From Pegea sp. RAD2-039 (taxonomy: Eukaryota > Chordata > Thaliacea > Salpida > Salpidae), in assembly GCA_034620365.1 (NCBI GenBank), contig JAQGEQ010000299.1:1426001-1490000 (forward strand): a stretch of 64,000 bases of DNA. Direction: 5' to 3'. Positions 34,245-46,913 of the stretch are shown one piece after another. The position numbers were made by a program, and so were the translations under genes. The notes beneath the pieces were generated by a model that saw nothing but the letters and a program-made list of their open reading frames with translations, had not been told where the DNA came from and did no database searches. Position 1 is the stretch's first letter. Each line of letters opens with the position of its first letter.

Positions 34245-35279
34245 TCAAAATGGTCGTATGAATTTGATTCCACTAGCTTGTTGATAATGTTTTGTTAAAG
34301 TAACTAACCCGCTTTTAGTAAACTTTACAAATTTTCCAGTTTCAAAGTTCATCAAATAGTTAGTTTTAGTATAATGTGAAAAATAGGAGCAAAAAATGCG
34401 TGTGTCATTCTCTTGTAGATCAGTTTTTCCTTCTTTTATAACAACACGATTCCGTTTATCGTTCACATCTAGGTAATAAACAGAATATTTGCTCAAATAT
34501 TCTATTATATAGTAAGGAACACCGCACATAAACTTAATTTTTCGTATCAACCAAACAGTTTTATTTCTTTTATCAGTGACTTTTGCATATTTCCTTTCTA
34601 TATCGCTCGTCATACTGATATCATTGATTGAGGATTGAATAAAAATAGCAAAAGATGGATATAATTGTATATTTGTTTTCTTAATTACTTTCAAAAACAT
34701 ATTATGGTAAGAAACTACTAAATCGTTCAATTGACATGAGTCGAAAATATAAGGAGTTATTGAAGTGACTTTCAATTCACATCCCAGACTATTTGGGACA
34801 CCTTTAAGAAATTCGACTACATATCCGCTATTAAGATGAACCATAAGTGTGTTACCAGTCACCGGATCAAAGCTGATAACAAAAAAACGATCATCATTCT
34901 TGAGAATTGTTTTTGTGTCTTCTTTTATTACCATTTGAAGGTTTTTGTTGAAGCTCAGGTATTTGATAGATCTTTTTTGAGGAATTCCAAATACTGCTAG
35001 CTTTGTTCCTCTAAACTCAAAATCCCACATAAACCAATATGGGATTCTGTGATCATTTTGTTTTTTATTATTTTCTTTTCTGTCAAAACTCTTTCTAACT
35101 TGATGACCAAAGTAGATGGCCTTAGAATTCTTCCAAGATAAATTTTTGAGCTTAAGGTAATCTAAAGTTTGTTTCAAATCCTTGTATTGAGTTTTATAAA
35201 CAAATTTGCAGCACTTTTCGCTATGAAGTAAAGTTACTCCTCTTAGAAAGAGAAAGAACAAAGTTAAGATCAAATACAT
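34245..35279 (-). CDS. Secreted protein with two beta-trefoil-like domains
   Basis: 344 residues in one exon. A signal peptide (MYLILTLFFLFLRGVTLLHS) is followed by two related domains of about 135 residues (about 60-200 and 205-344). Shared marks are an aromatic pair after Pro (PYWF / PYYI), a YLSF/YYLD strand about 18 residues on, a basic strand (MVIKED / VVIKEG), D-D/N-D-x-R-F/I-F, then a SG/TG turn with Y/K-V-V/K-F. The alternation of short strands and turns looks like the beta-trefoil fold of FGF, IL-1 or related cytokines. That fold call is inferred from pattern only. The single-domain gene at 46293-46913 is a clear relative, closest to domain 2. A splice acceptor (TTTGCAG) sits one base before the ATG, implying a 5' UTR intron or trans-splicing. 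Function unknown; a secreted ligand or lectin is possible. Confidence 0.7.
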   Translation of the reverse strand: MYLILTLFFLFLRGVTLLHSEKCCKFVYKTQYKDLKQTLDYLKLKNLSWKNSKAIYFGHQVRKSFDRKENNKKQNDHRIPYWFMWDFEFRGTKLAVFGIPQKRSIKYLSFNKNLQMVIKEDTKTILKNDDRFFVISFDPVTGNTLMVHLNSGYVVEFLKGVPNSLGCELKVTSITPYIFDSCQLNDLVVSYHNMFLKVIKKTNIQLYPSFAIFIQSSINDISMTSDIERKYAKVTDKRNKTVWLIRKIKFMCGVPYYIIEYLSKYSVYYLDVNDKRNRVVIKEGKTDLQENDTRIFCSYFSHYTKTNYLMNFETGKFVKFTKSGLVTLTKHYQQASGIKFIRPF

Positions 35280-38200
35280 TCTGCAAATGAAAATATTTTA
35301 AAAAGATATTTAAAAATATTTATATCAAAAAACTGGAAGTAACTATATATTTTATGTATTTCGATTATTTACTCGCTTTTTAAACAAACAGTTTAAAAGT
35401 TAAATTTGTATAAGATTTATTTGCAAGTGTTTGATGAGTAAGATTATTTTTGTTACAAAAAATTTATGAAACTCTTTGTGATATAAACTTATCACATATT
35501 TTGTAAACCAAACTAGAAATATATTACAAAAAAGTACTATTTCTGGTGGATAACATATTTTTCTGCGCTATAAAACACCTTTTAAAGATAAAGTTAATGA
35601 TAAAAAACTATTTGAAATTTATTTCAATTTAAGAGTATTGGATTTAGGATATTTTAATAAAATCTTATTCTTATTTTCTATAAGGTTATACTCTTTCCTA
35701 TAAGGTTATACTCTTTCCTATTAAAGTAGACTAGATGATTCGTGTATTTACGCGTTTCTAAAGTATCGTAGCTACTAAGAGTAAGATTCATTAACACAAA
35801 GTGTCTTTATCTTAGTATCTTCGACATAACAGTTTTTGAAAATAAAATTCAAAGCTAAAATTGTTTTAATTTCTTGTTTTGTGCGTGAGTTACAAACAAA
35901 TGTCGATAATACGATAAATAAAAATCATTCTTATTGTGTTAGTTGGTCAAATACTAAAATCTGATTTAAAAATTCGGTTTTTGATGTAACCGTTATTACA
36001 CATTCTATGAAGTTGGTATATTTGTTAATTGTCATTAGTTATTAAACATAACCGTTCATTTGGTGAAACAGAAATAACAACTGTTTATTGAAATATAACA
36101 AAATTTGGTGTGATATAGCGTCGTAAAGTAAGATTTATTTACTTGACACAATCTTACCTTTAAACTTCATTGACTGCTAAAACGGAACATTAATCTGATG
36201 AGTAGCTCGTCTAAGAGGTGCATATTCTGCGGACATGTCTTGTATTTGGTACTCAGAAATTCTTATGCTTTGCTTGCTTTAACAAGCGTATATCAAAACA
36301 CCAACTTTGATAATAATTCTTACTCTTCTAATAAAATTACAATCAACTCGATTTATTTTCTGTTTTTCTTTAAACCTTTGTGAAAGTTGTTTTTCGTTTA
36401 CCACAGCTATAAGAAATAGTTAAAAGTAAACTAAACTAATGTAATTCACTGCTGAGATAGACTCGTATTACAGTTTCTTTTCTAAAATACTTCTTTAAAA
36501 GTATACAGTAGGAACTAAAATATACGAAAAACCTTGTCAAAACGTGTAGTCTAGTTTTATATACTTCCATCTAAATTATTCAGATATCAAGAACGATTTA
36601 TTTTTTTTGGTAATAAAAATATAAACAAATACAACGGTAAATAAACCAAAGTAAATATTGGTAAATGTCATATAACTGTGTTTGCGAAGAGTCTTTAATA
36701 ATTTAAACTTTCATTATACAGGTGAATAAATTACTATCAAATTTTGTTCAAACTATAACCCAGTGGAGTGGTTTTGTTTGTTACAACAAGACGTAACACT
36801 AAACCTTAGATCAAAATTATTATATAAACTTTTTTCTAATTGACTTGATTTGTAAAATATTGCAATTGTTTTAAAATGAAATAAGGAACTTCATATATAA
36901 TCAGATCTAATATTTGTTTGAATCAGGTATTTCTAACATAAAGAAATAAATTAAAGTAAAATAAAAAGAATTAAACTTGAATAAGTTAGTATTTTATTAA
37001 GACAAAATTTTACGCTGTTCAGTTAGATTCTGAAGAAAAATTCCTGAATCTAAGTAAGCTTTATAATCAACCTGATATTAAACAAAGAATATATTTGAAA
37101 TTTCAAAAGACATATAATCAAAATTGAAATTGCTAAAGTTTAATTCTTCATAAGTGAAAAGAATATCGACTAAACTCAAAAATAATTGCATCTTAATAAT
37201 TTTAGCTGTAAAGCTCTCATCAAAACAGTATTTGCATTTTCAACGTTAGTTTTTCTGTTGACCTTTTTAATGTAAATATTAAACATAAAATTGTGATTTG
37301 AAGATAAAATACATGATATATCTTTACTCCATGCATCATTTTATGAGCTTCTAGTAATCAGTGTTTTTATTATAGGTTTTATTAAAATATTTGAAATATA
37401 AGTCAATAAATAATAAAGTATATTATTTTTCAAGTGTTTGTTTCACTTTTAACATTATATTAAACTGGTGTTCATCAGTTAATTTTTGGAATTTTTATTT
37501 ATTTCATTTTTGAACTACACTTTATCTGCAAAGTTTCAATAGAAGTATGATTGAAATTAGTGTAAAAACTAAAAATTGATTCCATTTCCAACACTAATAA
37601 ATTAAATAATTAATTTACTTAAGATAATTAAAATTTAATTTTTCTAAACAATTTTCTGACGTAATATTAGGTTAAATAATAAACTAATTATTGGAAAGTC
37701 AAAGTTAACTTTAAAAGATGCTAAACTTTGTAATAAATACAACGTTAAAAAAGAGAAAAGATTATGGCGAACAAATGCTGTGCAAGTTCTGTAAACTTAT
37801 CTTTTAAGCTGCAGTAACAACACAGTCCTAGAAATTTCTATTAAAGCTGGTATCAGCCTGGTAAAATAAAGTGCTTCGTTTTGAAATTACAACATTTTTA
37901 ACAATCATATATATTTTCTCTTGTAAGATAAATTAAATGTTTTTAAACAATGAATCTAATAAAAAGAAAACTTGTTTAAAATTATTCATATCCTCTATCA
38001 TTTTCTAAGTTTCCGAATATTTCTTTGATAATTGGAAACTATCATCTGACACGAAGAGATTATTTGTCTCTTTGCGTTTATTTATCTAAGTTAAAGATTC
38101 AATAATGTTCAAATTTGTTTTAATAACTTGGAAATAAAGGAAAATTGTTGTCAAGATTTTCATTAATTTTGTTTATTTTTATAATCATTTATATTTATCA

Positions 38201-41200
38201 ATATTTCTGCTCTCAGTCAACCTAGAACGTGTAATCAAAATATTTGGAGTGACATTCAAACATTATTTATTATTATTATTGATAACTTGCACACCCTTTT
38301 CAGTCTAATCATAATATCAAAACTAACCTTTTTGAAATTTGTAGGCATGTTAGTTAACGAAATGGGTTTTTAAATAAGTTTATTTCTCCGTTTCTGAAAA
38401 TGTTTTGAATTATGATGTGACTATATAATACTTAACAAAAAATAGTAAAAGTATTTTTTATATTAGCGAATGAGTGTTATGATGACTATTTGTTTAAAGC
38501 AAATCTGTTTATTCATCACTTTTTATTAGATAAACGAGTTTTTCATACTTAAAAAATTAAAAACTTCACTGGCGTAGATAAGACTTGATTTTATTAGCCA
38601 ACAATTGTATAAAATTGCTTTCTCTAAGTATGACACTGCAAGATACAAAATGTATGAGTTAAAAAAGGTAAAAAAAATTTTTTTTGTTATTGTTGTCAAA
38701 ATGTTACCATGTAAAGCTCTGATAAGAAAGTTATCGCTTTATTCATTAATAAATCAATTGTTGTAAAAGCTTAAATGTTTAAAATAATAGCCCACAAACT
38801 TTCTTTTCTACAAAGTAAAATCAAATTCACTAAATAAGCAAACTAAGTTTGAATGAATTTTATTATACAGCTTCTTTTGTCATTGATTTTGTTTTTTTTA
38901 TCTCATTGTATGCTGCTGTATTTTGTGAACACAAACTTTTTTTGTGTTGTGACTATAAGTTTGCTTTTTAATTGAATGAAACAAGTTTGATATTTGTTTG
39001 TTGAATATACACTTAAACCTAAATCGAACAGATTAAAAGACTATCTACAGAATTATGTAAGCGAGAAAGTTGATATTAATTTCCCAGGTATATCTACTAA
39101 GCTAAATAAATACAAAACACTGAAAGCCAAAATCATTTCGTAGGTCAGATATCGTGGGTAAAAAATTAAAAAAAATGAAATCTCATATTGTGTAAGCAAA
39201 GATTTCAAATTTTTATTGAGATAATTTGTTGTTCTTACTGTTGTAGGATCAGCAGATTATTTTCTTGTGAACCCTTTGTTAAAATGTAGACTGAGAAGCA
39301 TCAGTAATCAACGGTTATAGTTTCAATCTAATTTTGCATGTAAAATTGTTGAGAAAAGACCAGAATACACATTAAGACTGATTTTATGGTTATTTATTTA
39401 ATGATACAATATGTAAATGTTGTAGATTTTTATAGAAGCATACTGATGCAATCAAAAGAAATAAAATATTTAACAATTTTGTAAGCCAGGAAGTTGTCTC
39501 TTGTAACAATTCTATCGTTCAATATAGACACAACTTTTTAGTGAACAATATCATTCTTTTATCACATTTTATAAATCTAAAAAAAGTTATAAGAAAGAAT
39601 TACTTAAAGTGAAAACGGTCTTGGATACATTTTAAATTGTTGTCTTCTTTTTGGATGTGTATTCTTAATGTTTCCACTGCTACAAAAAAAACAAGACATC
39701 ACTCTGCTACAATATAGTAGAACTGTTTCTGTAAAACAAGCTTTTTTGACTTTGCTTTCCTGTTGAAGCTTCTTGGAAATATTATGGAGTAAATTGCGGT
39801 TTTTAAGATTAATTCATTTAGTTTATAAAATACTCTTTACCAGCCAGCACAGATGGTAACACATATCTAAGTTATATTCGCCATGTGAAACAGAAATATT
39901 TTATGTTATCTACATGCATGTGTGGTTGATATCTGTTTTTCGTAAAATAGTCTGTTAGAATCAAAGATTAGGTTTTTACTTTATACAGAGGTCAGTCGCA
40001 ATAAATAATTTACACACATTTTTAATTGAAAATTTTATTACTCAAAATGTGTGTAAACCTGTTGTTTATCAATGTTGATGAAAAATGCTCTTAGTACAAA
40101 TGGAATAAGCAAACAACAGAAAAATAAATTGTTGATGAACTATAGTAGATTCAAGTAAGATGCTCATGATAAAATATTCATGTTATCAAGCTTTTGCATA
40201 AAAATGTTCTCAACAAAATTGTTATAATATAAAAACTGAATACATAAAGAAGTGTTCTGCACCGTATTTCAAAGAATATATAGAGATTTTTTAGATAATT
40301 TCAAACGTTTAACGTTTTATTCATAACATTAGATAAATCCACAAATATCCTTAGCTTTTTTAAAAGTCTGAAGATAAATTGTCAAGATATCAAATGCTTT
40401 TTCATTACAGAATATCCTTTGTTTAAATACTAAGCTAATGAAGGTACAATTATAATAAATGATCCTCCTGTAAGAAACAAGAACAAGTTTACTTGTTTGT
40501 TTTGATACTTTTTATAGCGTAACAGATTACAATAAGATTGATAAAAAAGCTTTTGGTACTGTTGCCTAAATGCAACTTCAATTATATCATGTTCATTTGT
40601 GTACACTATTTCATGTTTAGTTTGAACAAAAGACTAGCTTAAAATTTAAAAAATTAAAATCTTAAATTAACTTTTAAAAATAGATGTTATTGAATATTGT
40701 TAATTAAGTTATGATTGTATTGTTTATTTAGTATCTTATGGTTTTAAAGCTTTTTTAGTTCGACTCACTAGACTCTAGTATAATAATATTATCATATTTG
40801 CAATGGCAACACAATAAAGAAATGTTAAATTGAATAAAAATGTTTATAGGAACTTGGATGCTCATAAATTAAACATAAGTAGGCTGTATATACTCAGAGA
40901 AAAAATCAATGTATTCAAAATCTTTGTTTAAAGTAGAAATCTAAAACTTTTATTATATTCAAGCTATTTGTAAAAATTTGCTTTTTGTTTTTAAGCTAAA
41001 CTAAATATTTGTTATTTATTTATTATTATTATTTGTTCGTTGATTATTTTGTCAAAAAAAAAACTCTAGAGCATTTACTTTTGTTGGTGTTTGAGTATGA
41101 ATGGTTTATTTAAAGAGTTATACTGAACATAACTTAACAATCGTTTAAACAAGTATAAAACTATCGAGTAGGAAACATAATAAAATAGTCTTCGTTAACA

Positions 41201-41366
41201 ATAATTAAAATTCTATAATAAAAATAACTCAAATAAACAGAATAGTTGTGATAGTTGTGGGTAATAGTGAACGGAAATAATCACTTTAATTCCATGAAGT
41301 CCATATAACTCCTTACAAACTGTTACAGAGTCAACAAATGATTCAGTTTTTGTCAAATTGTTGTCC
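35280..41366. other. Long AT-rich gap
   Basis: About 6 kb without a convincing gene. It contains a short tandem repeat at 35678-35720 and scattered short open frames without coding character. A fragment near 39060-39150 reads SEKVDINFPGISTKLNK on the plus strand, which could be a remnant of an exon or repeat, but it is too short to call. Confidence 0.5.
35678..35720. repeat. 20-bp tandem repeat, two full copies
   Basis: CTATAAGGTTATACTCTTTC is present twice without gap (35678-35697 and 35698-35717), followed by CTA that starts a third copy. Identical units point to a recent small duplication. Confidence 0.9.
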
Positions 41367-41775
41367 GTTTTCGTAGTGTAGTGGTTATCATGGCCGCCTA
41401 ACACGCTGAAGCTACCGGTTTCCAGTCCGGATGGATACATACTTACGACAAAAAAAGACCATTAAGAAACCCTGGGTAGAAAGGCCTTGTGAGTCTGGCT
41501 AATGACAACATTTCTAGGAAATCCAAAATTCTGAATTTCAAGCCGGAGTTGGAGACTTCAAAGCAGTTTGTCACTGTACTCAGAGTCGTTTCGGAAGCTA
41601 TTGTAACGCCAGCTGGGTGTAGCTGCATTAGTCCATCTCTTTCGCTGTATAACCTTGTTGGCGTGGAGAGTGGAATCCTGCTGCATGGCCAATATCCATA
41701 ATTTCTGTCCTAGCCTACGGCATGACTGTTCTCGGTTAGAGCAGGTTGTACTACTATCGACCCAAAAGCAATTAA
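41367..41775 (+). mobile_element. tRNA-Val-derived SINE (copy 2)
   Basis: The head at 41367-41439 closely follows a tRNA-Val: GTAGTGTAGTGGTTATCA (A-box region), CGCCTAACACGC (anticodon arm with AAC), and CCGGTTTCCAGTCCGG (T-arm with B box). The body is clearly more GC-rich than the flanks and contains CGCTGTATAACCTTGTTGG and GCGTGGAGAGTGGAATC, shared with the SINE at 6130-6478. Mismatches in the head (for example TTCC for TTCG in the T loop) and the attached body show it is not a working tRNA gene. The 3' end is approximate. Confidence 0.82.
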
Positions 41776-44700
41776 GATCTTAGATTTTGGGTATCAAGGT
41801 TTTAAATTAATATAGAAAGGTTAAGAACACTGTAGAAGCAAAAATAAAATATCAAAATTTGATTTGACAAAAAAGAAAAAGAGAATAAGAACACTGGCAG
41901 TTTCATATACCACCTGTTGAGGAAGTTACTTAAATCATATCTTTTTAGCATAACTTTAAAAGATGTGATAGATTTTGATCTAGTGTTCAAATTGAGATTT
42001 CCAAACCTTGGTTACTCTGCTAAAGAGCTGTTGCTAGGTTGTTGGGCAGTCTAATTATGAATGATGAACCTTTGAGGATAATAATTAAATTTTTATGTTT
42101 TATTATTTGTTTAATTAATTGAATGTTATAAACTGTCATGGGAGCATTATAAATAGAAGAAATATAATAATTCCAAAATGTTAAAATAGCGCTGTTCATC
42201 GAGTGCAAATTATAATAACATTATTAATAACATAACAAGCTTTTTGGTACTACACGGTATTATAGAGAATGCTATTAGATTGGTGTTCTATTGGATTAAA
42301 CAACTTTGTAACAAAATGATAATTTTAGCTCCATAAAACGTAACATAACTTTTCATAGTATACATAATAATAGCAAGTTATTTTTGAATGATCATCGTAA
42401 CGTTCCCAGATTTAAAAGATTGTTAAAATTTTAGTATAGTATATATACATAAGTTTATTAAAACAACTCTTAGTGATCTAGTAGATGATAATGATCATTA
42501 CAATAAAATTAAACAATTAAAAGTGTTTGATTATTGAAATCAAGTATGAATATTCCAATACAAATAACTGAAATATAGTGATTTGTTATTACTTGAAGAA
42601 AATGTTTAGTAAAAAACTGAGAGATTATTAACATTGTAATAGAGGAGAAAGTAACTGTAAAGTTATCAATGATCTTACATTCTGAGTTCGTTCATTTCTG
42701 AAAAAGATACCGATAAAAATTCAAAGGTTATTTATTTTACATTTTTAGTATCGATGTAAGTTAAAAAGTCAAAAGCTGTATTGTTTCAAGAGTTAGAGCT
42801 ACATAAGCATATCACTAAAATATCATACAAAATGTAAAATATAATTTAAAGCTAAATATCTTTTAGAGTAAAAATAGAATTATTTTTTATTTAATGTACG
42901 CAACAAAATTATAACAAATTGAAACTCAAATAAACTAAGTTATATTAGTTAACTAATAGATATTATTAATAAGCAAGCATCATAATATTTCTTGCTGTAT
43001 CTATTGTGTATAAATGTTTATAAGTAGTTTCAACAGATAGTATCTTAGACTTGATTAATGTCCTTTTTACTATCACAGCAATATACTTATTGGGAATTCT
43101 GAAAAGTCTGAGAAGGTTGTTGAAGATCAATTTTAAGTGAAATTTTATGAATGTTTGTTGTTAAAAAACTAAAATTGATATTTTGAATATTTAGTAAATC
43201 GATTTAGTTATTTGGTGATAAAACTTTGTTTTTAATCTTAAGAATTAAATTTGCTGAAGACTATAACTTTGTATTCAAAAGTCTAACAAAATGGATTTTA
43301 TATAAACAGAAGTTGTTGATTTACAATACTTACATTTATAATAAATATAATTAAAACAATTTTACTCAGAAAAATCTGAAATCTAAAGCGTATAGCGTAA
43401 TGTAATTATATGTTTTTAATATTTAAATCCAAAGTATCAAAATTAAAACCTAAGTAAAACCAGCAAACTGTTTCCATACATGTTTTGATTTATTTTTTCA
43501 TGGATTAATTATAGTTAGAAATAGACATTACGTGATTTTTAGAAATAGATAAACCACTGGTCAATCGATGTCTTCGTGCTTTGACTCATTCACAACTGAT
43601 TATCACAAAACACTTTTCCTTGTAAGGAAAATGAAAACTTCAAATCAATTGAACACCTGCTACTAACTTTTGTTATCAAAATTTCAACAAAATCAGAGCC
43701 AAATAAAACCAACTAATTTTTGTTACTGCTTTTCAAACCTTCTTTACAAAGACAGTGAAAGTAATAGAACTAAGACATAAAGATTTTAAATCTTCTTATT
43801 TATTCAAAATCAATCAGCTGATTTGGCTACTGTCAATCTACATAAACCCGAGGAATAAACATTGTGGATAAGAAAATTTTAACGTACAAGTTTATATTTA
43901 AGAATTGTAATACTTTCATAACAACAGAAAAGTTTTGATACTATTAAATTTTCAATATCTTATTTATAAAAAATATTTTACAATATATTTCAAAGTTTAA
44001 TGTATTATGATACTACTTAATATAAGCCACGTGTAAGATAGATAAGACATGTCTATTCTTCTAATGTACTTACAATTTTCGGTGAATTATGTTTTTAAAT
44101 CAATACTTATATAGCTTACACAGGAATTTTTCCGCGAGAATAAACAAGTTTATTTTCTTAAGAAATTTAATATTTATTGAATTACTTTGCTTCTTATAAA
44201 ATTAATAATAGATTTGATTTACTGATATTTATGATAATACTTAAAAGATGATATTGGTTTTATTGAACTTACAACATTAGCAAAATAGCTACCTTAAGTT
44301 AAAATACAAATTTGGAAAAATGTCACTCAGATAAAAGGTTTTTTATTAGGCAAATCAAAAAGCAGCAACTGAAAGTAAATGTGAAATAATATATTAGTAG
44401 GTAATGTGTAACAACAACACAATGTTTAAAATAGCTGACTTATAACATGTGGTTAACCATGTTGAAAAATCTGTGGGAATAAAAAAATAGAACATATCAA
44501 ACTATTTTATCAGGATAATGTTTTTTAAATTATGTACAAAATAAAATAAAAGGGCTTTTTAAGATACTAGTTCTAATGAAAATTATGGAAAAAGTTTTTG
44601 TTTTTCTACAGAGTGTATAAATTTGCTTTCATAAGAAATGGAAATAAGTTCTTAATAAAGTTAAAAGTTTAGAGAGTTTTGGAAAAAAAACTAAATGATT

Positions 44701-46292
44701 ATAATGTCGTATTGATGATAAAAGATTTCTAAGATAACAGTTGAAGTCATTTTTATCTATACTAATAGTTTGTTTTGATTATAAATTCCTTGTATAGAAA
44801 CTAAAAATAAGTATTAAAATTCAATATTGTTTGAAAGGATTGATGTAAGTCGAGCAAAAAAGACAACTTTTTTAGTTTAAATTCTGTACACTTAAATTAA
44901 AACAAATTGTAGTTTTATAATCTGCAAATATAATAAAAACTAAAATTTTAGAAGTCTAAAATAAGATATTTACTATCATAGTAAATAAAAATAGAAAATA
45001 TTTTAACATTATATGACTTGGGATTTCTTGTGAACTTAAGAATAAATTATAAATAATTAAACTTTGAAGCTTACACAGAATAAAATTACAGAATTTAATA
45101 ACGTTATAATAAAACTTATGTTAAACTAGTGTGAGAACTAACCATAAGCTAACAAAAAAACTGTTAGAAGACGACTGCTCAAATCATATGACAATTCAGA
45201 AAAAGTTGTTACAAGAAAATGTTTCCAAATATCTTGTTTTAAGCATGACTTTCTCATAAATATTATTTCAAAAAGCTGGGAATATTTTTAAAGTTATTTT
45301 TTTATTATCACTTTAAATCTTTTTCCATTTACAAAGATATGAAACTAAATCTTAGATTTATCTTTCTCTTTTTAAGAAGTTGTTTATAAATTGTTTAAAT
45401 CTCCGAAAATCATGATTAACACAAATTATTAATTTTATCGTTGAAATTTGTTTACTTATTTATATATTTATGAAGAGCCCTTCTAAAAAGCTTAATTTGA
45501 TAAGCTTAAAATGAGAAACAAAATAAGGTACATAAAACGTTTATTGAATAAGTACCAAGTTTCATTAAATTATCTTTGCAGGAATTTGAAAAACAAATTA
45601 TTACCTAAAGCAATTAAAAGGATTATTATTTGCTCAGTGCTTTTGCTTAAGTTCCTAAATTCTTGACATGAATTTTTTTCATTAAAGACAAAAACTTAAA
45701 ACAAATATGTATAATTTAATGTTCTATCATTAAATATACAAATCATCGGCAAAAATGTAGACGTTTCAACTTTGCCCCTTTTTATGTAATATTTAATTTT
45801 TTGTTTATTTATTATTTATTATACTAATTGGCGAGGGTTTCCAACTATTATAATTTCAATTGAAGAATCCGATCTAAATAGAAAATATTTTAACACATTT
45901 CTTAATTCTTTTTCATTGAACGAAACTTTCACGAGTGATTCAAAGCACGTAGAAGTAAGAAATAAATAAGCTAAATTAAATGTTAGTATGCCCGAGGACT
46001 CAAGTCAATAGCGACGTCATTACATGAATGAATTTTAAAAGATGTCTCATTGCCATTTAAGTGAACACTTGGCTGAAATCTTAATTGTGTTATTTATCAG
46101 GACTTTAAAAAATGTCAACATAAAACACAAATTAGACCAATAAGAGAAACTTTGAACAAAACAATAAGAAAAAGTACTGAAATATGCTGAAGTTCACAGT
46201 AGCAACATGAAAAGAGAACTCTAAATCATAAAAACAAAATTGTGAGATAGTATTGACGCCTCAGAAGTAAAAAAAAAGAACCTTCATCAAAA
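41776..46292. other. Long AT-rich gap
   Basis: About 4.5 kb with no gene recognised. A small patch of higher GC around 45985-46025 (CCCGAGGACTCAAGTCAATA) lies beyond the 3' end of the gene at 46293-46913 and may belong to its 3' UTR. Confidence 0.5.
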
Positions 46293-46913
46293 TCAGCTTT
46301 GAAACTTAACAGAATTGAAACGAAAATTAAAAGCGTTCCGCTCTTCAACTAACGCTGCTAATGTAATCGCGTTTAATTGACGCATTCCAATAAACTTACC
46401 ACTTTTCACATGCATCAGTCCATTGATTCCCGAATGAGCGACTCTTGCTATTCGGAAGAGTCGAGAGTCTTTTAAATAATCATCACTTTGATTAGGAGGA
46501 ACTCCAGCTTTTAACTGAACCATATCATTTTGTACATCAAGGAAATACAACCTCAAGTCACGTCCAAACATACTAAACATGTAATAGTGTCGCCCGTTCA
46601 TCCAAGCAATCCATGGCAGCTGCTTAATAGTCCGTATTTGTCCCACAGTCGACTGTTCATGGGACCGATGGGGCCAGAATCGCTTTTCATTTGCAACTAG
46701 AATAATTTCAGTTCCTACTGGCCTCCAACCACCAATCATTCGCTGCAATTCTGATGGCACATCCTTCCTGACACGTTTCTTCACTTCCTCACTGGCTGCT
46801 AACAACGAAGGATTTTCAACATCAGCTGACGCGGTAGTTGATGAAATAATGTAAAGAATCAGTAAAATGACCAACAACTTCCACAAGCAACTCGCCAACC
46901 TTAGCATCGTCAT
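46293..46913 (-). CDS. Secreted single-domain beta-trefoil-like protein
   Basis: 206 residues in one exon, starting MTMLRLASCLWKLLVILL, a strong signal peptide with likely cleavage near residue 30 (TTASA). A basic patch (KKRVRKD) follows and could be a processing site. The domain shares its pattern with domain 2 of the gene at 34245-35279: HYYMF / PYYII, LRLYFLDV / SVYYLDV, VQLKAG / VVIKEG, DSRLFRI / DTRIFCS, LMHVKSGKFIGM / LMNFETGKFVKF. The mature part has no cysteine. The coding sequence is more GC-rich than its surroundings. The fold call (FGF/IL-1-like beta-trefoil) is inference. A CRE palindrome lies about 215 bp upstream of the start codon. Confidence 0.72.
   Translation of the reverse strand: MTMLRLASCLWKLLVILLILYIISSTTASADVENPSLLAASEEVKKRVRKDVPSELQRMIGGWRPVGTEIILVANEKRFWPHRSHEQSTVGQIRTIKQLPWIAWMNGRHYYMFSMFGRDLRLYFLDVQNDMVQLKAGVPPNQSDDYLKDSRLFRIARVAHSGINGLMHVKSGKFIGMRQLNAITLAALVEERNAFNFRFNSVKFQS

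Noticed and set aside
41367-41439. tRNA-Val gene
   Set aside because: The head carries mismatches in the T loop and stems and is fused to a SINE body shared with another copy, so it is a SINE head and not a working tRNA.
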